DNA of 64,000 bases from an uncultured bacterium (GTDB lineage: Bacteria > Cyanobacteriota > Vampirovibrionia > Gastranaerophilales > Gastranaerophilaceae), in NCBI GenBank assembly GCA_950022495.1, contig CATLLJ010000002.1, positions 1 through 64,000 of the forward strand. Reading direction: 5' to 3'. This document shows, in pieces, positions 25,133-34,040 of this stretch. Each line of letters opens with the position of its first letter. Positions within the stretch are counted from its first letter, which is position 1. Both the position numbers and the translations under genes were made by a program. Below the pieces are notes generated by a model that was given only the letters and a program-made list of their open reading frames with translations, had not been told where the DNA came from and did not search any database.

Positions 25133-25969
25133 TTACAACATGTAGTCCGCCGTAAAACTGTATTCAGCAGGGCCAATAAGAAAAATATCTTTATTCGGAT
25201 TTTCTTTAGTTCCGCTCCATTCAATGTTTACAGCCCCGCCAAGAAGATTAACTTTCACATTATGTTGTGTTAAGTTATTTAAAATACACGCAACAACACT
25301 TGCACAAGCACCTGTTCCGCAAGCGAGAGTAATACCGCAGCCGCGTTCATAAACTCGCATATCAATTTCATTTTCAGAAACGATTTTTACGAATTCAGTA
25401 TTTGTTTTTTCAGGAAAATATGAATGTTTTTCCATATCCGGACCATAATTTTCAGCCAAAAACATAGGATCATCTTCTGTGAAAATAATACAATGAGGAT
25501 TTCCCATTGAAACAGGTGTGATTTCAAATGTTCTATCTTTTACCTGAACTTGTCTTTCACCTTTAAACGGGATTTTTTCATATTCTAAGATTGGAGTACC
25601 CATATTTACGCGTACAGTTCTATCTTCCAAAATTTGAGGTTTAATAATACCTGCAAGTGTTTTAACACTAAATTCTTTTTTATTTACAAGCTTTTTATCA
25701 TAAACATACTTTGCAAAACATCTCATACCGTTACCGCACATTTGGGCAGTAGAACCGTCATTATTATAGAAAAACCAGCCTATGTCCGTTTCAGTATTTG
25801 CTGAAGTATCAGGAATTATCATTCCATCAGCCCCGATCCCAAAATGTCTGTCACAGATTTTTACAGCTAATTCAGACATTGAAAGACCTGTTTTTTCATA
25901 TTCAGAATAATCCATAATTACAAAATCATTCCCGCATCCTTGCATTTTTGTTATTTTAATATTTGTCAT
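25133..25969 (-). CDS. dapF: diaminopimelate epimerase
   Basis: 278 residues. It interconverts LL- and meso-diaminopimelate for lysine and peptidoglycan. Both catalytic cysteines are in place: C78 in TAQMCGNGMRC and C217 in GITLACGTGACAS. The N-terminal KMQGCGNDFVIMD is also conserved. GAGGTGG precedes the ATG. The aminotransferase part of the fusion protein at 42466 resembles the LL-diaminopimelate aminotransferase family, which would act one step earlier. Confidence 0.95.
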   Translation of the reverse strand: MTNIKITKMQGCGNDFVIMDYSEYEKTGLSMSELAVKICDRHFGIGADGMIIPDTSANTETDIGWFFYNNDGSTAQMCGNGMRCFAKYVYDKKLVNKKEFSVKTLAGIIKPQILEDRTVRVNMGTPILEYEKIPFKGERQVQVKDRTFEITPVSMGNPHCIIFTEDDPMFLAENYGPDMEKHSYFPEKTNTEFVKIVSENEIDMRVYERGCGITLACGTGACASVVACILNNLTQHNVKVNLLGGAVNIEWSGTKENPNKDIFLIGPAEYSFTADYML

Positions 25970-26027
25970 AATAATCCACCTCGGGCTAAATTATAACAAA
26001 ACAAGCATTTATATGCAAGAAATGAGC

Positions 26028-26699
26028 TTATGCCTTATAATCAACATGTACAGTCTGTTTATTATTGATATTGTTTTGAACTTCAGTATCTTCTTTTTTA
26101 AGCGGTTTATCCCAGTATTGAGCAACTTTTTTACCTGCTTTTTGACCTAAAGTTGAAGCACCGATTGAACCTGCAATAAACAATGCACCTCTTATGATAG
26201 GTACAAACTTCTTATCAATAGGTAATTTATCAAGGTATTTGTTAAGATTTTTCTTCATCCAGCCTTCACCGAGGAACATACCTGCGATACATCCAACCTC
26301 AGAAATCAAAACATTTTTTCTTTCTTCTTTTTCTGATGTTAAAACTTTTAAAGCACTTGATGCACAAATTAAAGTATTAACATTTTCACTGGCAAACTTA
26401 ACACCTTTAGTTATAACTTTTAATACAGGTTCTTCATTGGCAACAGTTTTAACACCATTTGCAAGCTTATTTACACCGTTAGAAACAGTTTTTAAAACTG
26501 AGCTGTCGTTACCTGCGGCAAGAACTGCACTTTGAGCACCTTTTGCAAATAGACTATTAAGCTCTGCTCCGGCTTTTAGAGCACTATAGGTTTGACCGGC
26601 AGCAATAGGAATTCTTCCCAAATCACCTGAATTCACCTTGTCGATGTTTCTTATTGCAAATCCAACTGTAGCAACATCACTGAAACCCATGAATGACAA
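26028..26699 (-). CDS. unknown membrane-associated protein
   Basis: 223 residues. Small-residue hydrophobic segments (VLISEVGCIAGMFLGEGW; FVPIIRGALFIAGSIGASTLGQ) alternate with Lys-rich amphipathic parts, and the repeat-like ANGVKTVANEEPVLKVITKGVKFA is present. No signal peptide. AAAGG lies before the ATG. It resembles glycine-zipper-rich proteins in composition only. No family recognised. Confidence 0.55.
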   Translation of the reverse strand: MSFMGFSDVATVGFAIRNIDKVNSGDLGRIPIAAGQTYSALKAGAELNSLFAKGAQSAVLAAGNDSSVLKTVSNGVNKLANGVKTVANEEPVLKVITKGVKFASENVNTLICASSALKVLTSEKEERKNVLISEVGCIAGMFLGEGWMKKNLNKYLDKLPIDKKFVPIIRGALFIAGSIGASTLGQKAGKKVAQYWDKPLKKEDTEVQNNINNKQTVHVDYKA

Positions 26700-26811
26700 T
26701 AACCTTTCACACTACTACTTACATTTATATAAAGTATTTTGAAAGTAGAAAATTGCACAAGTTAATAAATTGTTTACATTTTGTAAAATTAGGGGTAAAT
26801 AATCAATTCAG

Positions 26812-27807
26812 TTATTTATTACAGACAGTATCTGCAATTTTGGAAGCTGTAATTTTTAAACAATCAAGTTTTTCACAGGTTGTCTGGCGTCTAGCCCACA
26901 AACAAGGTTTTAATTCGCACTTATCATTAGCTTTTATGGCAACAACATTTTCATTTTTCGGAATAAGTGCATTATCATCAGTTGGTCCAAAAATCACATA
27001 AGTTTTTGTACCAAGAGCGACAGCCACATGCAGAGGTGCAGAATCAGAACATAAAAATTTATCCGCAGATGAAATAAGTTCACCTAAATCTTTTAAATTT
27101 TTTGTGGTTCCATACAAATTTTCAAAGTTTTGAGTTCTGACATTTTCAAGAATTGTTTCAATACATTCCTTGTCGTCAGGTCCGCCAACAAGCATAACTT
27201 TTTTACCTTCAGCAACCAATAAATCAATTGTCTTTGCCCAAACTTGAGGGGTTATTGTTTTAATACAACCTTTTTGAACACTTAATTTACTAACTCCGGG
27301 ATGGATTAAAACAGAATTAGAAATTTTATCTTTTCGATTAATAATGACCTCAGGAAGTTCTGTGTTAATATCCGTGATATTCCTGATTAAATCGTGGTAC
27401 ATTTTGCAGGCATATTGATTTTTGTTTAAAGGCATAGCATGTGTCAGCAAAAGTTTACTCAATTTTCCGGTATCATATCCGCAGCGAACTTTTATACCTG
27501 TTAAAAATAACAATATACTGATTAATTTATTACCGCCGGAAGAAACAACAATATCAAAATTTCCTTTCCGTGCCTCCAGTAAAAGTTTAAACATTTCAAA
27601 ATATTTATTTTTACCTTTTGGATCAATTAAAAGTAAATCATCAATCACATCGGTTAAATCTTTTACACTTTTACTTCTTGGCTCCAGAGCAAGAGTTATG
27701 TGCGAATTTTGAAATTCTTTTTTCAACGAAATAAGTGTCGGCAGGAAAAATATTTCGTCACCGATTCCGCCAAAATTTATAGCCAGTATCTTCTTACTTC
27801 CACTCAT
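26812..27807 (-). CDS. glycosyltransferase family 9 (heptosyltransferase-like)
   Basis: 331 residues from ATG 27807. A TTG at 27825 would add six residues but lacks a binding site. The GT-B family 9 features are clear: ILAINFGGIGDEIFFLPTLISLKK at the N-terminus, VLIHPGVSKLSVQKGC in the middle, and GELISSADKFLCSDSAPLHVAVALGTKTYVIFGPTD for ADP-sugar binding. The family adds heptose or related sugars to LPS core. The C-terminus is Cys-rich (CELKPCLWARRQTTCEKLDC), as often seen in this family. TATAAT ends 6 nt before the ATG inside the hydF tail. Confidence 0.88.
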   Translation of the reverse strand: MSGSKKILAINFGGIGDEIFFLPTLISLKKEFQNSHITLALEPRSKSVKDLTDVIDDLLLIDPKGKNKYFEMFKLLLEARKGNFDIVVSSGGNKLISILLFLTGIKVRCGYDTGKLSKLLLTHAMPLNKNQYACKMYHDLIRNITDINTELPEVIINRKDKISNSVLIHPGVSKLSVQKGCIKTITPQVWAKTIDLLVAEGKKVMLVGGPDDKECIETILENVRTQNFENLYGTTKNLKDLGELISSADKFLCSDSAPLHVAVALGTKTYVIFGPTDDNALIPKNENVVAIKANDKCELKPCLWARRQTTCEKLDCLKITASKIADTVCNK

Positions 27808-27813
27808 ACTAGT

Positions 27814-27819
27814 ATTATA
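27814..27819 (-). promoter_or_regulatory. -10 element 6 nt before ATG of the GT9 gene
   Basis: The minus strand reads TATAAT, ACTAGT, ATG (27807). The hexamer overlaps the hydF stop codon. No Shine-Dalgarno sequence lies between. Confidence 0.45.
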
Positions 27820-29011
27820 CTTCAAAAATTTTTATTGCACGCGGTAAAATTCCAAGACAATAAGAAATTGCTATTCCATAATTTGTTATAGGTACATTTT
27901 TCTGATTTGCTATCAAAATTCTTGATAAAACTTCCCGTCGATTTGTCATACAAGCACCGCAATGTATAACTAATTTATATTCGGAAATATCATGGAAATC
28001 GTGACCTGAAATATTTTCAATAACCAAATCTTTACCCGTCTTCTTTCTTAGTAAGTTTGGAATTTTAACCCTGCCTATATCGTCTTCAATTGCGTGATGC
28101 GTACAGCTTTCCAGAATTAAAACTTTATCACCGTCTTCAAGTGTATCAATAGCCTTTGCCCCTTCAGCAAAAGCCTTTAAATCGCCTTTTAACCGTGCAA
28201 AAAGAATTGAAAAAGATGTCAAAGGAATATCATCAGGTACAATTTCTGCCACTGTTTTAAAAGCCTGAGAATCTGTTATTACAAGAGCAGGAGGAGTTTT
28301 TAAATTATCTAAAGCATTCTGTAATTCTGATTCTTTTACAGATACCGTTACACAATTACTATCCAGCAAGTCTCTAATAGTTTGCACCTGCGGAAGAATA
28401 ATCCTGCCTTTTGGAGCTTCTTTATCAATAGGAATCACAAGAATTACAGTACTTTTTTCAGGAACTAAATCACCTGCAATTTGAGGCGAATTAACAAAGC
28501 TGTCAGGCAAAAGTTTCACCAAAGTTTCTTTAAATTTATAAACCAGTTGACCATCAGAAACTGTAGAAGTTAAAATTACGTGCTCAGACAGATTTTTCAA
28601 TTCAGTCAGAATTTCGTCATTTACTGCCTGTATATCTGTTTTATTTACTAGAATAATAAATGGAATATCAAGTTCATTCAGTTTTTGGATAAGTGATTTT
28701 TCATAATCATCAATCCCGTTATAATCACAAACAATTACAGCAACATCTGTTCTATTTAAAACTTTCATTGTTTTTTCTATACGTTCTGAAGAAAGTGCAG
28801 TAACGTCATTAATTCCTGCGGTATCTAAAAAGTTTACAGGACCAACAGGCAGCAATTCCATTGATTTTTCAACAACATCTGTCGTTGTTCCTGCAATATC
28901 AGAGACAATAGAAACATCTTGATTAGTAATTCTATTTAAAATTGAAGACTTTCCAACATTAGTTTTTCCAAATAACCCGATATGCAGACGCATAGATTTT
29001 AATGTTTTCAT
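27815..29011 (-). CDS. hydF: [FeFe]-hydrogenase maturation GTPase HydF
   Basis: 398 residues, full length. HydF is the scaffold on which the di-iron centre of [FeFe]-hydrogenase is built before transfer to HydA. The GTPase domain has GKTNVGKSS at 15-23, GTTTDVV, LDTAG and NKTD. The C-terminal 4Fe-4S ligands are present: C303 in ESCTHHAIEDD and C351/C354 in HCGACM. HydE, HydG and the hydrogenase are not in the window, so they must lie elsewhere. AGGAG precedes the ATG. It follows a strong terminator after rpsO. Confidence 0.95.
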   Translation of the reverse strand: MKTLKSMRLHIGLFGKTNVGKSSILNRITNQDVSIVSDIAGTTTDVVEKSMELLPVGPVNFLDTAGINDVTALSSERIEKTMKVLNRTDVAVIVCDYNGIDDYEKSLIQKLNELDIPFIILVNKTDIQAVNDEILTELKNLSEHVILTSTVSDGQLVYKFKETLVKLLPDSFVNSPQIAGDLVPEKSTVILVIPIDKEAPKGRIILPQVQTIRDLLDSNCVTVSVKESELQNALDNLKTPPALVITDSQAFKTVAEIVPDDIPLTSFSILFARLKGDLKAFAEGAKAIDTLEDGDKVLILESCTHHAIEDDIGRVKIPNLLRKKTGKDLVIENISGHDFHDISEYKLVIHCGACMTNRREVLSRILIANQKNVPITNYGIAISYCLGILPRAIKIFEV

Positions 29012-29028
29012 AAAACTCCTATTTCTAA

Positions 29029-29066
29029 AAAAACGGCTGACTTTCTTAAAAAAGTCAGCCGTTTTT
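29029..29066 (-). terminator. rpsO terminator
   Basis: AAAACGGCTGACTT and AAGTCAGCCGTTTT form a strong stem with a 7-nt loop and T-runs on both sides, directly after the rpsO stop. Confidence 0.88.
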
Positions 29067-29078
29067 ATTTCTTTAAGA

Positions 29079-29348
29079 TTAACCTCTAATTTTTAACTTT
29101 TTGATTAATTCTCTGTATTCGTCAAGATTTTGAGCTTTAACATAAGAAAGTAATCTCTTTCTTTTACCTACCATCATTAAAAGACCTCTTTTTGTAGCGA
29201 AATCTTTTTTGTTTGATTTTAGGTGTTCTGTTAATTCACTGATTTTTTGAGTCAACATAGCGATTTGAACTGCTGCTGAACCAGTGTCTTTTTCGTTCTT
29301 TCCGAATGATTTAACAATTTCTTGTTTGTTTTTCAAGTTAATTGACAT
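29079..29348 (-). CDS. rpsO: 30S ribosomal protein S15
   Basis: 89 residues, full length, with GSAAVQIAMLTQKISELTEHLKSNKKDFATKRGLLMMVGKRKRLLSYV intact. AAAGGATAA precedes the ATG. A TTGATT-N17-TATTAT promoter lies at 29405-29433. It is transcribed alone, between its promoter and a strong terminator. Confidence 0.96.
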   Translation of the reverse strand: MSINLKNKQEIVKSFGKNEKDTGSAAVQIAMLTQKISELTEHLKSNKKDFATKRGLLMMVGKRKRLLSYVKAQNLDEYRELIKKLKIRG

Positions 29349-29404
29349 ATGAGTTTATCCTTTTCTTTGTTGAGTGATTATTGGCGTAAGCACTCTACAT
29401 TAGG

Positions 29405-29433
29405 ATAATAATATGGTCAAAAAAAAAAATCAA
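29405..29433 (-). promoter_or_regulatory. rpsO promoter
   Basis: On the minus strand TTGATT and TATTAT are spaced by 17 nt, most of it a run of T. The leader to the ATG is about 50 nt. Confidence 0.55.
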
Positions 29434-29479
29434 GTCCTCGCCGGACGGGGTATTATACCACCAGTATTGGCATAATGTT

Positions 29480-29513
29480 TTTAAAAGAAAAGTCCTGCAA
29501 AATTTTGCAGGAC
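29480..29513 (-). terminator. terminator of the annexin-like gene
   Basis: A perfect 22-nt palindrome (arms GTCCTGCAAAA and TTTTGCAGGAC) is followed on the minus strand by TTTTCTTTT. It lies about 100 nt after the stop at 29617. Confidence 0.75.
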
Positions 29514-29616
29514 AAAATATTTCTACACTACTTTACTAACCTTAGGATATTATTCACATTTCTCTTATTGAGGAATCAGGAATTTATCTGATACTTATTT
29601 AATCTATCTATTCAGC

Positions 29617-30852
29617 CTAGAACCAAGTTAATGGATTGTACCATTTGAATTCTTTTTTAGGTTTTTGAGTTTCGCCTTGAGCTTGAACTGATGCTCCACC
29701 TTTAGCGTATGGAGAGCTGTATTTACTGCCCATTTTGTCACCAATTATTTTTACAATGTTATCATAGTTTTTGTAAACATCGTTGCTTACATAGAATGTT
29801 GAACTCATTTCTTTATCGATAGCTGCGAAATCTGCTGCACATTCATCATATACGCCTAATTCTTCAGCTTTATCACGTAATGCACGTGCCATCAATTTTC
29901 CGTATTTTACTTTATCGCCGCCTGCACAGCAGAATCCTGAGCTAGCATCCCACATAAATGCTTTCATTAAAGATTCACCGTGTTGAGCTGAGTGATATTT
30001 GTTCCAGCAAAGTACTAAGTCCATTACGTTATCTTTATCAACTAAGTCTAGAACTTCTCTCATTTTTTTGTCGTTAGTTCCAAGGCCTTCGATTGCATCA
30101 TAGATTTGGTCTGTAGCATTTCTTGTTGCTGTATCGAAATTATCAACAGTACCTTGAGCAGTTTCATTTGAAGTTTCTGTAGACTCACTTGCACCGGTTG
30201 TGTCAGTAGCTTCTGTAGTACCAGTAGCTTCTGTAGTACCAGTAGTTCCTGTTGAACCGGTTGTTTCGGTTGAAGCAACTGCAACTGAGTTAGCAAAATC
30301 TACTGCTTCATTTTTTAATTGTCTTGTAGCTACTTCAAGTTCACCCATTTTGTAGCATCCTGTTGCAGGATCTAAAGTTCTATCTTTAGCTAATTCTTGT
30401 ATTTTCTTTTCTTGTTCAATCAATTTGTCGATGTATTCTTGGATTTTTTGTTTATCTTCTTCAGATACACCTGGTTGATTTCTTTTGTTATCTAATAAGC
30501 TTTTTGCTTGAGCAATCATATTTAATGTAGACATTCTGCTTGCATCACCGATATTATTTAAAGCAGGAGTTGATAATGCTTGAGCATTTGCTACAGCTGC
30601 TTGTTGTATAGCTTGTGAAGAGCATCCGCCGCCAGCAACACCAGGAGCTGCTGCATAGCAGTTGAAGATTGAACTAGGGATTGTTGAAGTTCCGTAAGTT
30701 GCTGCAGCCATCGGGCTGAATGATGCTGTTAAATTATAAGGATTGTACGCATCAATATTTGTAATTTGGGTATCATTACCGAAATTAGTGTACATAGTAG
30801 GTAGACAATTCCAGAACATTCCATTTACTGTTGATAGATTTGTAGCAACCAT
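29617..30852 (-). CDS. Cys-rich unknown protein with annexin-like repeat
   Basis: 411 residues. Residues 1-85 are Asn/Ala/Ser-rich with cysteines and no signal peptide. Helices follow to about 190. A Thr/Gly/Glu linker at about 200-240 (GTTGTTEATGTTEATDTTG) is encoded by 18-bp near-repeats. From residue 249 the sequence IYDAIEGLGTNDKKMREVL and the next 40 residues closely follow the annexin repeat pattern (A-[ILM]-x-GLGTD-E-x-x-[IL]-x-x-[IL]), including GLGT at 256-259 and an acidic residue at 302 near the place of the distal calcium ligand. Only one clear repeat is visible, against four in true annexins. Binding to calcium or membranes is therefore an inference. The gene is monocistronic, with its own terminator. 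Confidence 0.6.
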   Translation of the reverse strand: MVATNLSTVNGMFWNCLPTMYTNFGNDTQITNIDAYNPYNLTASFSPMAAATYGTSTIPSSIFNCYAAAPGVAGGGCSSQAIQQAAVANAQALSTPALNNIGDASRMSTLNMIAQAKSLLDNKRNQPGVSEEDKQKIQEYIDKLIEQEKKIQELAKDRTLDPATGCYKMGELEVATRQLKNEAVDFANSVAVASTETTGSTGTTGTTEATGTTEATDTTGASESTETSNETAQGTVDNFDTATRNATDQIYDAIEGLGTNDKKMREVLDLVDKDNVMDLVLCWNKYHSAQHGESLMKAFMWDASSGFCCAGGDKVKYGKLMARALRDKAEELGVYDECAADFAAIDKEMSSTFYVSNDVYKNYDNIVKIIGDKMGSKYSSPYAKGGASVQAQGETQKPKKEFKWYNPLTWF

Positions 30853-31033
30853 AATTTTCCCCGTTTCTTTAACTTAATTTCCCTGTGTATTTATATAAAC
30901 AATTTTGAAATACAAAAATTGCCTTTTTATATTGATATTTTATATACAAAATATTAAAACCCAATAATATCAAGACTTTTAACCCACAACCACCTTGTTA
31001 CATTTCTTAACAAATATCTTATATACGTATTTA

Positions 31034-31042
31034 TGGTATTAT
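31034..31042 (+). promoter_or_regulatory. extended -10 promoter 6 nt before ATG
   Basis: TGGTATTAT, then TTCGGT, then ATG at 31049. No ribosome binding site is present. Confidence 0.5.
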
Positions 31043-31048
31043 TTCGGT

Positions 31049-31453
31049 ATGAAAACATTAGCAAGATTTATTCAAGAAAAAAGAGAAGAAAACGGCTTTA
31101 CACAAAAAGGTTTAGCAATTGCTGCAAATATACCTTTAGAAATTGTAGAAGAGGTTGAATCAGGCAAAGAGCTCTTTTTACCGGTGACTATCCGACAGGC
31201 ACTGGCAAAAGTTCTGAAATGTGAACCTTCAGAAATCAAAAAGTTTGAAAAAGACATTTCCGGTTATATTGTATCTCCTGAAATCATTGAAAGCTTAAAA
31301 GAACTGATTTTAAATGGGGCAGGAGGTTTAAAATGCCCTAAATGCGGTGCTCCGCTTATTACAAAAATTGAAAGAATGTATGATTTGGAAGATAATTTAG
31401 TTCTTCATCCAAAAGGACATTGCACCAAATGTTCATTCCAAATTCATTCGTAA
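31049..31453 (+). CDS. HTH regulator with C-terminal zinc ribbon
   Basis: 134 residues from ATG 31049. A longer reading from 30995 would run through the promoter. An XRE-type helix-turn-helix occupies 5-60 (RFIQEKREENGFTQKGLAIAANIPLEIVEEVESG). The C-terminal 40 residues hold two CxxC knuckles (KCPKCGAPL and HCTKCSF), a likely zinc ribbon. It is a DNA-binding regulator of unknown target. It diverges from the annexin-like gene and is followed by mnmE after 38 nt. Confidence 0.8.
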   Translation: MKTLARFIQEKREENGFTQKGLAIAANIPLEIVEEVESGKELFLPVTIRQALAKVLKCEPSEIKKFEKDISGYIVSPEIIESLKELILNGAGGLKCPKCGAPLITKIERMYDLEDNLVLHPKGHCTKCSFQIHS

Positions 31454-31479
31454 TAAATCTATAATTAAAATATTTATTG

Positions 31480-31485
31480 TATAAT
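31480..31485 (+). promoter_or_regulatory. -10 element 6 nt before mnmE ATG
   Basis: TATAAT, TGCATT, ATG at 31492. No Shine-Dalgarno sequence lies between. Confidence 0.5.
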
Positions 31486-31491
31486 TGCATT

Positions 31492-32841
31492 ATGAATATA
31501 ATGCAAGAATTTGAAACAATAGCTGCAATTTCAACACCGCTGGGAACAGGCGGCGTTGGTGTTATTAGGATTTCCGGAGACAAAAGCTTTGACATAGCAA
31601 CAAAAATTTCTAACAAGGAAAACTTGCCTGCCGGCAAAATTTGTCACGGCTGGATATTAGATGGTGACACAAAAATAGACGAGGTTGTCATTTTGCCGTT
31701 CAAAAATCCGAACAGCTACACAGGAGAAGATGTTATTGAAATTCAATGCCACGGCGGAGTAAATGTGGTTAGAAACATTCTGGATATTGTTTTAAAAAAT
31801 GGTGCCAGAATGGCTGAACGCGGAGAATTCACAAAACGTGCATTTTTGAACAAAAAACTTGACCTTTCTCAGGCTGAAGCCGTTGATGATTTAATTCATG
31901 CAAAAACTTCAAACTTTGCAATTCAATCAGCCAAAAATTTATCAGGTGTTCTTGCATTAAAGATTAATGAAATCAAAGGTGAAATTTTTGAAACAACATC
32001 CAGAATTGTTGCAGGAATTGATTTTCCAGAAGATGTTGCAGAGCCTGAATATTCATATTTGATAGACAAATTTAATCACTCTTTGTCAGAAATCAACAGA
32101 ATACTTGATTGTGCAAAAACTTCAGACATCTTAAGGCAAGGGGTAAAAGTTGCAATCGTTGGACGCCCTAACGTTGGCAAATCCTCATTATTTAATACTT
32201 TACTAAATATAGATAGAGCGATTGTCACAGATATTGCCGGCACAACAAGAGATGTTATTAAAGAGAATTTAGATCTTGGAGTTGCAATAACTCTTATTGA
32301 CACCGCAGGTATCAGGGAAGACGAAAATATTGATAAAGTAGAAGAAATTGGTATTGAATACTCTAAACAATCAGCACAGGAAGCTGATATGGTGTTGTTT
32401 TTATATGATGCCAATGCTGGTTTAACCGAAGAAGATAAACAAATTTACAATATAATTAAAGATAAAACACATATTATAGTTGCAAATAAAATTGACCTGA
32501 TTGAAGATGGGAAATTCACTCCGATTTTTGAAAATACTGCAAAACTTTCAACATATTCAAAAGACGGTCTGGATGAATTAAAAGAAAAAATGAAAAATAT
32601 AATTTGCAGCTTTTCACTTGAAGAGACAGAATTCATTACAAACAAACGTCAGCAAAGCTGTTTAATAAAATGCAAAGAAAGCCTTGAAAGAGCACTTTTT
32701 GCAGCAGAAACAGAAGAATTGCAGGACATGATTTATATAGATTTAAAATCTGCACTTCTTGCATTGGATGAAATCACAGGTGAAGTCATTACAGATGACA
32801 TTTTAAATAATATCTTTGACCATTTTTGCATTGGAAAATAA
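31492..32841 (+). CDS. mnmE: tRNA modification GTPase MnmE
   Basis: 449 residues from ATG 31492 (the in-frame TTG at 31477 lies in the -10 region; ATG 31501 is an alternative). With MnmG it makes the cmnm5 modification of U34 in tRNAs. The N-terminal folate-binding part (DTIAAISTPLGTGGVGVIRISG-like, then PNSYTGEDVIEIQCHGG) and the inserted G domain (GRPNVGKSSLFN, GTTRDVI, DTAGIRE, NKID) are complete. It ends in the catalytic CIGK. MnmG is not in the window. Confidence 0.96.
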   Translation: MNIMQEFETIAAISTPLGTGGVGVIRISGDKSFDIATKISNKENLPAGKICHGWILDGDTKIDEVVILPFKNPNSYTGEDVIEIQCHGGVNVVRNILDIVLKNGARMAERGEFTKRAFLNKKLDLSQAEAVDDLIHAKTSNFAIQSAKNLSGVLALKINEIKGEIFETTSRIVAGIDFPEDVAEPEYSYLIDKFNHSLSEINRILDCAKTSDILRQGVKVAIVGRPNVGKSSLFNTLLNIDRAIVTDIAGTTRDVIKENLDLGVAITLIDTAGIREDENIDKVEEIGIEYSKQSAQEADMVLFLYDANAGLTEEDKQIYNIIKDKTHIIVANKIDLIEDGKFTPIFENTAKLSTYSKDGLDELKEKMKNIICSFSLEETEFITNKRQQSCLIKCKESLERALFAAETEELQDMIYIDLKSALLALDEITGEVITDDILNNIFDHFCIGK

Positions 32842-32843
32842 AA

Positions 32844-33332
32844 TTACTTACACCATGTTGTATAATATGGCTTATTCTCAAATGTAAAAGACACATGCAC
32901 ACATCTTTTAGGATTATAACTCCAGCCATGTATTTTTGGTCCTACTTCTTTCAACGTTTTTTCATCCGGAGTATATAAATATAATACATTTATATTTTTA
33001 GCACCTAACATTGTTAAAGTATTTTTAAAATTACAGTAATAGGGAGAACTCTGTAATTCTTCATCAGACATATTCACATGTTTACGTGCATAATTTGTAC
33101 TTTCGCGTTTCAATTCCTGCAACTTTTTTTGTTTAATTTCAGGTGTTTCTTCCGACTTAAGAGATTTACGCGTTTGTTTTGATTGAGGTTTTATGGCTGG
33201 CTCAACCGGATTAGAAAGCTGTTCAGGTTTTACAGGAACTGCTCTTTGAACCTTTACAACATCAGCACTATTTGCATATTGTATACTTGCAAATAGTAAT
33301 AAAACCATAAATATTTTAAAAATAGTCTTCAA
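32844..33332 (-). CDS. secreted unknown protein
   Basis: 162 residues. The signal peptide MKTIFKIFMVLLLFASIQYANS precedes a disordered Pro/Lys/Ser-rich linker to about residue 80. A small C-terminal domain has two cysteines that could pair (YCNFKNT and RCVHVSF, plus the terminal C in TTWCK). It is 22 nt downstream of the EF-hand gene and probably in its operon. No family recognised. Confidence 0.6.
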   Translation of the reverse strand: MKTIFKIFMVLLLFASIQYANSADVVKVQRAVPVKPEQLSNPVEPAIKPQSKQTRKSLKSEETPEIKQKKLQELKRESTNYARKHVNMSDEELQSSPYYCNFKNTLTMLGAKNINVLYLYTPDEKTLKEVGPKIHGWSYNPKRCVHVSFTFENKPYYTTWCK

Positions 33333-33354
33333 AAAATTTCCCCTGACTATAGAA

Positions 33355-33909
33355 TTATTTTGAATTAAAACTTTTGTATTTATAACTCAAAATACTATAA
33401 CTATCTAAAGTTGATGAATTATCATCTCCATAAAAAATTGATGTTCCGGTTGCTTTTCTATAATTTTCTTCATCCATTTTTTCCTGCTTTGTACAAGAGG
33501 ATGCAAATGCGGAAATTTCTGCACTGGTAACTCTGCCATCATGATTTGTATCAATTTCATCAAAATGATCCATTATTTTACTTACCATTTCACTTGAATA
33601 TGCACCTGAAGCTGCCAGCTGAGATAATTCGTTGCGAGAAACTCCTGAAGTTGCAATAGTGTTGGTCATATTATTCATTTCATCAGCACTAATAATACCA
33701 TCACCATCTTTATCAATGGTTCCGAAATTATTCTGCAAATAAGAAGCGAATGACTGATCTAATGTTAAATAATTAGTCTTATCATTTCTAGCTGCCGTAA
33801 TATTTTTATAAGTTACACCGTCCTGTGGATATAATGATGCCAGATACGCATAAGTATTTGATAATCCGGATGAGATATTTGAAACAATTGATGATCCTGA
33901 TGATGCCAT
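33355..33909 (-). CDS. EF-hand calcium-binding protein
   Basis: 184 residues with two classical EF-hand loops: DKDGDGIISADE at about 66-77 and DTNHDGRVTSAE at about 116-127. Each has Asp at positions 1, 3 and 5 and Glu at 12, apart from Asn/His variants in the second. The N-terminus is Ser/Gly-rich with no signal peptide. It likely binds two Ca2+. The product downstream is secreted, so this one may act near the envelope, which is an inference. AAAGGAT precedes the ATG. Confidence 0.8.
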   Translation of the reverse strand: MASSGSSIVSNISSGLSNTYAYLASLYPQDGVTYKNITAARNDKTNYLTLDQSFASYLQNNFGTIDKDGDGIISADEMNNMTNTIATSGVSRNELSQLAASGAYSSEMVSKIMDHFDEIDTNHDGRVTSAEISAFASSCTKQEKMDEENYRKATGTSIFYGDDNSSTLDSYSILSYKYKSFNSK

Positions 33910-34040
33910 AATATAAATCCTTTTTGTTTAATAATAAATACAATTCTACCTTTCCTTTATAATAATGATGTTTTAAAAAATGTCAATATGTTTCTTTCTC
34001 TGATATAATATATATGAATTAAGAATAATTGAGGCTCATT

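Noticed and set aside
26765-26795. TTTACA-TTT-TGTAAA palindrome as a BlaI operator
   Set aside because: The spacing differs from known sites, it lies between the convergent-less ends of two minus-strand genes, and such AT-rich palindromes are expected by chance here.
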